A stretch of 64,000 bases of DNA from Symbiodinium natans (taxonomy: Eukaryota; Sar; Dinophyceae; Suessiales; Symbiodiniaceae). The stretch is taken from the NCBI GenBank assembly GCA_905221605.1, contig CAJNDS010002273.1, positions 124,001 through 188,000 of the forward strand, read 5' to 3'. Below the pieces are notes generated by a model that ran no database searches, was not told the origin of the DNA, and saw only the letters and a program-made list of their open reading frames with translations. Made by a program: the position numbers and the translations under genes. This document shows positions 57,685-64,000 of the stretch, piece after piece. Numbering within the stretch: the stretch's first letter is position 1; each line of letters begins with the position of its first letter.

Positions 57685-60449
57685 TCAGAAGGTCTTGCTT
57701 TGGAAATGTCAATGTTGACTGCACCGCAAGTGGGAAGGTGCAGCCAATCCGACAAACATGCAAAACCTTACGGGAGTTCAGACATTATAGAAGGCATCCT
57801 ATATTGCTCATACTCGGTTAAGATTGGGGGATATGTGGCCGTTCGCACCTATCCTTGTGCACCTACAGAAACCAGTATCACAACAGGGGAAGCACCACAG
57901 ACAGCGGCTCCAGAAAACAAAAAACCAAGTATTGTCTAATTGTAACAGTAACAGACTTGCGCATTCCGCTGGGTCTGTGGATGGTCAACTCCGACAGACC
58001 GACCTCATCTACTTCTTCGTTCGCCTAGGATCTTGCGCGTGAAGCTGCGGAACAACCACCCTTCGGGCTGGCCTCCAAAAATCAGTACCATGAGAAAACG
58101 CAAAGAAGCCGTGCCCCCGAAGCATCTAAGGCCAGCGGCAATCGACCCCCAAGCAATGAACCCTGCTAGTTCGCGGGTCACAGGGTTTAGGTTCCAGAAA
58201 ATGCTCGTGACGAAGCTGGTTGTTTGAGCCACTTCAGCACTCAGTGCAGCCTAAGCACGAGAGTGCCTTCCTGGGCATCAGCTGCCATGTTTGCGCCGCT
58301 GCTCGTGCGCTAGCGTCGCTATATATCGGGCTTTTCATGAGCATCCCCGAGCTCTGAGTCTAGGTCTGCACAGGCCTGTGAGGTGGAGGTCTTGACGCGA
58401 CATATGAGGGGAAACTGCGTCAGAGGTGCTTTGCCGGAAGCGATAGAGTTGGCTGAGGAAGCATACTCAGCTCAAGCCGATCCGTCAGCTGTAGACAGGC
58501 TGTAGACAAGATTTCGTGGAAGACCCTAAACCCTAAACCCTAAACCCTAAACCCTAAGAGCTGGCAGCCGTGACTTGTGACATGCCGCGCCTTCGCAATG
58601 ATCTCAGAGCGAATCACTGAGCCCCAGTATGTGTCGCCCTCCACGGCCTTGTGGAAAGAGTGGCGCAGGGGCACCCAAATGTCCAGCAAACCCTAAACCC
58701 TAAACCAATTTTTTGCCAGTCTTTGACGGCCTTTCTCACCTCGTCGAACACCCGCAAGGGACGCACATCGGCAGGCAGCGCCTCACATCCGGTGATGACC
58801 ATCCAAGAGAGCCATACTGGTGTGGACACGTCTGTTTTCACTGCTACTGGCTACCCTAAACCCTAAACCCTAAACCCTAAACCCTAAACCCTGGCTTTTT
58901 CACTGCTACTGGTACCATTTCAGTAGCTGGCCATCTCATTGAGAAGTGATGCTGCAGGCTTTTTGTGTTTCGTCTGATGGCGCCGCCTCGTCGCTGCCAT
59001 CGCCAACGTGGATGGTTCTAACCTCCACTTTGGGGGGTTTAAGGTTGGGCTTGGGGTTTAGGGTTTTTTGGGTTTGGTGTCAGGTTGTCTCGATATATTC
59101 GCATATGTTCGCGTATGTTCGCATCTTTCGACTGGCTGCTGATCTGAGTGCCCGACCGTATCGCGGCAGAACTCCAAAATGGCGTCTCGCTCCTCGTCTA
59201 GGACCCGAGCGCGCGTGCAAAGTTGCAGCTCATGGAGCCACGGACAGTGGCGAGAAATGATTTGCTACAAAATACAACATCCTGACGTTAATTGCAATTC
59301 TCTGATTCTCCAGGCTCATCTCACAAGGCCCACAGCTGAGGCACCTGGTGGTAGGTGACAAGGCGCCTGCGGATCCTCAGCTGCATACGCGGAGACGGGC
59401 GAAGCTACGTCACTCCGTTGTGATGCTGAAGCCCTGAAAGCGCACGGTGATGTGGCGGGAATCGGCCGAGCGTTGCCGACAAGAACGTGTGTGGTTTACC
59501 TGTCCCTAAACCCTAAACCCTGAACCCCAAACCCCAAACCCCAAACCCCAAACCCTAAACCCTAAACCCTGCACTTCACTGCAATCACTGCAACTTCGAA
59601 GCTTCTCGGGGGTATCATCCTCGCGCTGGATCACGCGGCCAGCAATCTCTGGCGGTGGTGGGTTGTCCTGTCATCAGCACGGTGATGGTAGCTTGCTTCA
59701 ATCAGGTAGATCCCTAAACCCTAAACCCTAAACCCTACACCCTACACCCTAAACCCTAAACCCTAACCCTAAACCCTAAACCTTAAGCGCCTAACCCCAG
59801 TGCCTTGACGTGGTAGATCTTGCCGCTCAGCGGATCGATGCGGCGGCCGGCGATTCGATCCACGACGACGTCGTCAGCCACCTCTGGTGGCACTTCAAGG
59901 CACTTCAAAGCCTTGCGGCTCAAGGAAGAAGGGTTTAGGGTTTAGGGTTTCGGGTTTAGGGGTTTAGGGTTTAGGGCTTATAAGGTTCTTTTTACCACCC
60001 GCCCACACTCGAGCGACTACTTCAGAGGGTCCACACTGAACAACTGCTTAAACATCACTACGTCGCAGGCTGAAGTCAAGATGCCCAGACCGCCATGACC
60101 TTCCTCACTACAGCCCAAAGTAAGGCCTCGCGAAACCCACCGACACCTTCGACATGCCATAACAATCCAGCGATCACCGAGAGAGGGGATTTAGGGTTTC
60201 GGGTTTGGGTTATGACCCAGACCCCTGGGTTCCTAGGCGTGAGTCTGGGGACTCTTGTAGCCAGAAGAAGAATTTCGCAACCAGCCAAGCTTGCAAATAC
60301 GTCCGAGCAAGTGCCTGGAGATGGAGCACGGCGGAAATCTCGACGCCCACTCGCTGCAGTGATTCAGCCTACGCTCGACAAGCATCTTCACACGTCACAC
60401 GGCTTGCCAATGCCTCAAGAAGAGCTGATTCTCAGGTCTCAGCTGGAAG
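57685..60449. other. Unique DNA then telomere-rich region
   Basis: Islands at 58524-58556, 58689-58706, 58853-58892, 59505-59569 (including four CCCCAAA variants), 59712-59786 (with CCCTACA variants) and 59934-59976. A TTTTTACCACCCGCCC motif follows the last one at 59989. GTTCGCATATGTTCGCGTATG repeats near 59097-59123. No gene recognised. Confidence 0.45.
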
Positions 60450-60559
60450 TTGGGATGTTCCCCCTTTTTAGAATAGTCCTTAATGGGGATTCTAGTACCT
60501 GTCCCCCCCCCCATTATAATCCCTATTAAGGACTGTTCGTATAAGCGGGAACTTCCCAA
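60450..60559. mobile_element. Fold-back element, TTGGGATGTTCCCCC family, copy D
   Basis: Left TTGGGATGTTCCCCCTTTTT; right complement TTGGGAAGTTCCCGCTTATA. Inside, AATAGTCCTTAATGGGGATT mirrors AATCCCTATTAAGGACTG, giving a near-perfect long hairpin with a C10 loop. 110 bp. Confidence 0.8.
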
Positions 60560-62159
60560 GCTGGTATGCCTTCAGAAGAGTAATCAGCTATCAACCCATG
60601 GAGGCTGTGCTGCGATGGCTTACCCTAAACCCTGAACCCTGAACCCTAAACCCTAAACCCTAAGCAGGCTGTGCACCTCCACTCAGTAACCCGGGCCGAG
60701 CCTGCGCTCGAGTTCTTGGGAAACCATCCAGCAACCTAAGAGCTTTAGGCTGTTAAGGGCTTTAGGGTTTAACTTGAGGAACCAAAGTCATAGGGTTTAG
60801 GGTTGAATGGGCTGCTTAAGGGGTTGTTGATGGATTTTGGGGGACGTTTTGGAGCAGATGCGGGCTGGACCAAAGTGGCTTCTTGGCAGATGTGCAGCCG
60901 CGCAGCACACCTCGAGAGGCACAGTCGCTGTCTGCAAGGCGCTCCTGCCACGCAAGAGTCATGCTGAACAGCATCTATAGGATTGCCCTTAATCATCTGA
61001 TAATATTCCGGAATATGCTCCCGCTTAGGCCCAACAAGGGAAAATACAAGTATCCCTTAAGGGCCTACTAGACGTTTTCGAGCAAGGCTGTGATGGCTTC
61101 GCCTGGCCTTGAGCACAGACACGACCACATCATCTGGCACCTCTCACAGCACCAGCTCAGTCAGTCAAGCAAAGGCCAGGTGTGCCCCCCCCCCCCCCAC
61201 GATTTCCTGCATCCACCCGCCGAAACTCCATCGCGACCGACTGACCCTGATTCTGATAAGCCACGAGCCGGCCGTTGGAGATAAACTCGCCCAACTCGGG
61301 CAGGAACTTCGCCCGCGCGCGCAGAAGGTCGCCCATGGGGATGTGGACCATGCCTGGGATGTGAGCTACAAGGACTTGCAGACCTCTTCGAAATCTCGGG
61401 CGGTAGGTGCCTCTCACCCTGCGGTGGTGTTGGACCCTCCCCCAGATTCTGAAAGAGTCAGAGGGACATGGCCAAGCAATAAGGATGCTCGGCTTTAAGA
61501 TGTGAGGGCCTCGGGCTGGTTGGCTAGACCCCTCAGCCCTAAACCCTTTTGAACCCGGGGCTTCCTGAATGCCTAAACCCTAAACCCTAAACCCCAAATC
61601 CTAAAACCTAAACCCTAAACTGAGGGCTTTAATCGACCCGGCTTGTTCCTGACTCACCGGCCAAGAAAATTTGCCGTGAACCCTCAAACATGTGGCTGCG
61701 CGGCTGGACCCTGCATAAGACGGGACGATTGCTTCAAGAGAGCATGCCCCACCCAAGATACTCCGACATCACTGTACGTACAGGCCTCACTCGTCGAGCA
61801 TGAACGCAGGATCGTTGAGACCAGCACATGTGTGGCCAAGACGCCATACCGCTCAGCCAGGTAGCCAGCTTGGGTGCCCTTGCCACCTTGCGATAGCAGG
61901 AAAGGATGATTCAAGCTGAGTAATCACAACCTGCGAACCCTAAGTCAGGTCTTGAAAATCGTGCCAAAGACCCCCCGCCGGCTGGAGGTCCCAAGAGGAC
62001 GATGTTCACCTCACTTGACTTGACTGCTCTGCAACAGCTTTGTGTCAAGCGCGCAAGGCGGGCTGAAGGGCTATGCTTCGGGGAGGCTCCTCCTGTGAGG
62101 TTTCAAGTCAAATTCCGAGCGATGTCACACGCCCTGTGAATTCTGACATCGGCGTCTCT
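60560..62159. other. Gene-poor region
   Basis: Islands at 60624-60662, 60762-60803 (degraded) and 61571-61620. A C-run at 61186-61199. AAGGG/CCCTTAAGGGCC-containing sequence at 60985-61070 weakly resembles the fold-back pair at 62.5-63.1 kb. Open frames around 61109-61498 are unrecognised. Confidence 0.45.
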
Positions 62160-62278
62160 CTTAACCCAGAGGGTCCATTTGTACTACTATTCTGGATTTA
62201 GGTACCCAAAAACCATACTAAATAAGGTTTTGGGTACCTAATTCCACAATGGTACTACAAATGGACCTTCTGGGTAAG
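62160..62278. mobile_element. GGTACCC-palindrome element, copy 2 (intact)
   Basis: Left CTTAACCCAGAGGGTCCATT pairs with the complement of the right end, CTTACCCAGAAGGTCCATTT; arms continue through TGTAGTACCATT to the core AGGTACCCAAAAACCATACT / GGTTTTGGGTACCT. Nearly the whole 119 bp folds on itself. Confidence 0.8.
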
Positions 62279-62454
62279 TCTCCAGTGCAACAAGTGGCCG
62301 GAGAACCATCGGGAGGAAAGATCGGTGGCAGCTGGTGGTTGATCACGTTTCCTGAGGTTCATTGAGGGTGACCCTTCGAGGAACATCCGAGGAAGCCCGG
62401 ATTTAAAACCTAGGCATGCCCAGGTCCAGCATGCAGCACCCCAACTTTATCTGG

Positions 62455-62576
62455 CTGGTTCCTAGTAGGGAATGAGGGCCCTATCTTATCCCTTAAAGGG
62501 TATATACGGAGTTTCCTATATTATCCCTTAAAGGGTATACAGGGCCCTCAGTCCCTCATTCCCTACGAAGAACCAG
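62455..62576. mobile_element. Fold-back element, AGTAGGGAATGAGGG family, copy 1
   Basis: CTGGTTCCTAGTAGGGAATG(AGGGCCCT) at the left; complement CTGGTTCTTCGTAGGGAATG(AGGG) at the right. Inside, TTATCCCTTAAAGGGTATA occurs twice. 122 bp. Confidence 0.78.
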
Positions 62577-62692
62577 GAAATGATGTCAGGCGGCTGGGTG
62601 TTGCATGTGCGGACTCCATTCCAGAGCGAGCTCATCGGGCTACGGACTGGAAACTGCCATGACTTCTTGCTACCTGAAATCGAGCGAGTTGC

Positions 62693-63028
62693 GTGGGAGA
62701 CCGTGAAGAGGGACCTCGAAAGGTTTTTCGGCTGAGGATTGAAGTTGAGGATCTTTTGGCGTTATGGCTTGCGGGCGGTCTCGAATACGAGAATGCATGT
62801 AGCCGAATGTCGACCTACTGTGGATATGTCACTTTTCTGCAAGCTGTGCCTGACATGCCATGGGAGAGCTTGAGGATGCGGAGGTGGCGCATGGGAGTGC
62901 AGCTGAATGCGGCTGACTGCCAGCGAATGCAACATACCCCCCGCGTCGCATGCCAAGGAATCTCAAGCAAGCCTCGGCCCAGACCCTTCCTGAACTTACT
63001 GTTGGCTAGCAGGGAATGGGGGGAATGA
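62693..63028 (+). CDS. Unrecognised open segment between two fold-back elements
   Basis: A 111-codon plus-strand frame opens from GTG, reading RLRIEVEDLLALWLAGGLEY and then a Met/Arg-rich stretch. Just upstream, another frame reads EIERVAWETVKRDLERFFG to a stop at about 62734, so a frameshift or two short exons is possible. The 3' end of the frame runs into the fold-back element at 63001. No family recognised. Confidence 0.2.
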   Translation: MGDREEGPRKVFRLRIEVEDLLALWLAGGLEYENACSRMSTYCGYVTFLQAVPDMPWESLRMRRWRMGVQLNAADCQRMQHTPRVACQGISSKPRPRPFLNLLLASREWGE

Positions 63029-63151
63029 GGTACCCTATATAATCCCTTAAAGGGTATGTATATATATATATATACATATATATATATAATATTCTTTATT
63101 TTTTCAATACATATATGGGGTCCTTAATTCCCTCATTCCCTGCTAACCAAC
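63001..63151. mobile_element. Fold-back element, AGTAGGGAATGAGGG family, copy 2
   Basis: GTTGGCTAGCAGGGAATGGG(GGGAATGAGG) at the left; complement GTTGGTTAGCAGGGAATGAG at the right. AATCCCTTAAAGGGTATGTA is shared with copy 1; the centre has been filled by (TA)n. Begins about 425 bp after copy 1. Confidence 0.78.
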
Positions 63152-64000
63152 CGTAAAATCCCCTGTGGCTCCCAAGCCGACACGTTCAGCACTCCGCCGC
63201 GCCTCCTGGCGGTGGAAGCATTTCGGGATCCAAGGCTTCGCAGGCACTTAGAAAATGCTCATGCTTTGGGATTATAAGGTTTAGGGGATCCAAGGACTTA
63301 GAAAATGCTCATGCTCAGGATTTAGGTGAGGTTTAATTAGGGCGTTCGGGGTTTAGGGCTACGATCTTGAAGGGCGCAAAGCCCTCTCTTTTCAGAACAT
63401 ACGAGGCAGCCAGAAAAGTTGATGCACCAAACAGAAAACACTCCATGGGTCCGTGTGCCTGGACCTGACTGTCTCATCAAGCCCAAGGAACAAATGCAGA
63501 GGGTTTAGGGTTTAGGGTTAGGGTTTAGGGTTTAGGGTTTAGGGTTTAGGGTTTAGGGTTTAGGGTTTAGGGTTTAGGGTTTAGGGTTTAGGGTTTAGGG
63601 TTTAGGGTTTAGGGTTTAGGGTTTAGGGTTTAGGGTTTAGGGTCAGAGTGTAGCCACTGGACCATTGGAAAGCTCAGGGTGCCTTTACGTCCCTCCAAGA
63701 ATTCGGGCATCGGGCTCGGCTGTACGTCTATGTGGACTATAGTGGCAATGGGGACGCAGGATCAAAAATGTCGGCACGTTTCTCGTTTACTGTCGACCTG
63801 CTGCACGGGTCCCCCTAATCACCCATCCTTCTGCTCACAGCACAACCCCAAAAACAACCTTCAGGTTCCTGCTTGGGCTTGTTAGTGTCTAATTATAGTC
63901 TATACTATAGTGACTGTGGCATGAGGATGCTAATTTAGAGAACGTGTGTCAAACTTAGGCAACATTGTCCTCCGGTCCATGTGCCCTACTGTGTTTAGCT
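63152..64000. other. Terminal region with a tandem motif and a TTTAGGG array
   Basis: ACTTAGAAAATGCTCATGCT preceded by GGGATCCAAGG occurs twice (63227-63268 and 63286-63317). The array at 63501-63642 is listed separately. No gene seen after it. Confidence 0.5.
63501..63642 (+). repeat. TTTAGGG array, about 20 copies
   Basis: Perfect heptamers except one TTAGGG. It ends 358 bp before the window edge in unique DNA, so it is interstitial within this window. Confidence 0.95.

Noticed and set aside
63501-64000. A true chromosome end
   Set aside because: The array is followed by unique DNA to the window edge and resembles the other interstitial arrays.

Overview
The window looks like nuclear DNA of a dinoflagellate, plausibly a Symbiodiniaceae/Suessiales-type genome; genus is not determinable by eye. 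The evidence is: (i) plant-type TTTAGGG/CCCTAAA repeats scattered as dozens of short interstitial arrays in both orientations, (ii) a single-exon GC-rich membrane-protein gene with a 3'-matching relict of the dinoflagellate spliced leader 58 bases upstream of its ATG, (iii) very low gene density, long homopolymers and abundant microsatellites. There are no bacterial operons, CRISPR arrays, rRNA genes or credible tRNA genes.

Layout. 1-31.5 kb: non-coding, repeat-dominated DNA with many TTTAGGG islands, a G54 tract (4.0 kb), an 800-bp CA/GA minisatellite (11.4-12.2 kb), a 42-bp higher-order array of degenerate telomeric heptamers (16.3 kb), a 380-bp GA tract (26.2-26.6 kb), a poly-C element (29 kb), and a few open reading segments that could be exons or relics. 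31.6-34.7 kb (minus strand): the one confident gene, a Patched/NPC1-type RND membrane protein with a sterol-sensing domain, in two frames separated by a 2-nt phase change at an (AC)3 run. 35-54 kb: repeats again, including a TTTTAGGG octamer array (37.2 kb), a 23-copy TTTAGGG array (38.6 kb), an AT-richer telomere-repeat-free island (39.1-41.3 kb), and a second copy of the poly-C element nested inside a fold-back element (43.6-44.2 kb). 53-54.3 kb has tandem duplications and a 42-bp minisatellite. 54.5-64 kb: more arrays, some weak exon candidates (one hydrolase-like), and paired fold-back elements at 62.1-63.2 kb.

Beyond the gene, the most interesting content is a set of at least six families of short (about 70-170 bp) inverted-repeat, MITE-like elements, each present two or more times in 64 kb with recognisable shared termini, and the organisation of telomere-like DNA (higher-order repeats, octamer variants, head-to-head junctions, a recurring TTTTTTGCCACCCGCC companion motif). 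The relict spliced leader plus lack of introns indicates that the Patched-like gene was reinserted from a processed mRNA.
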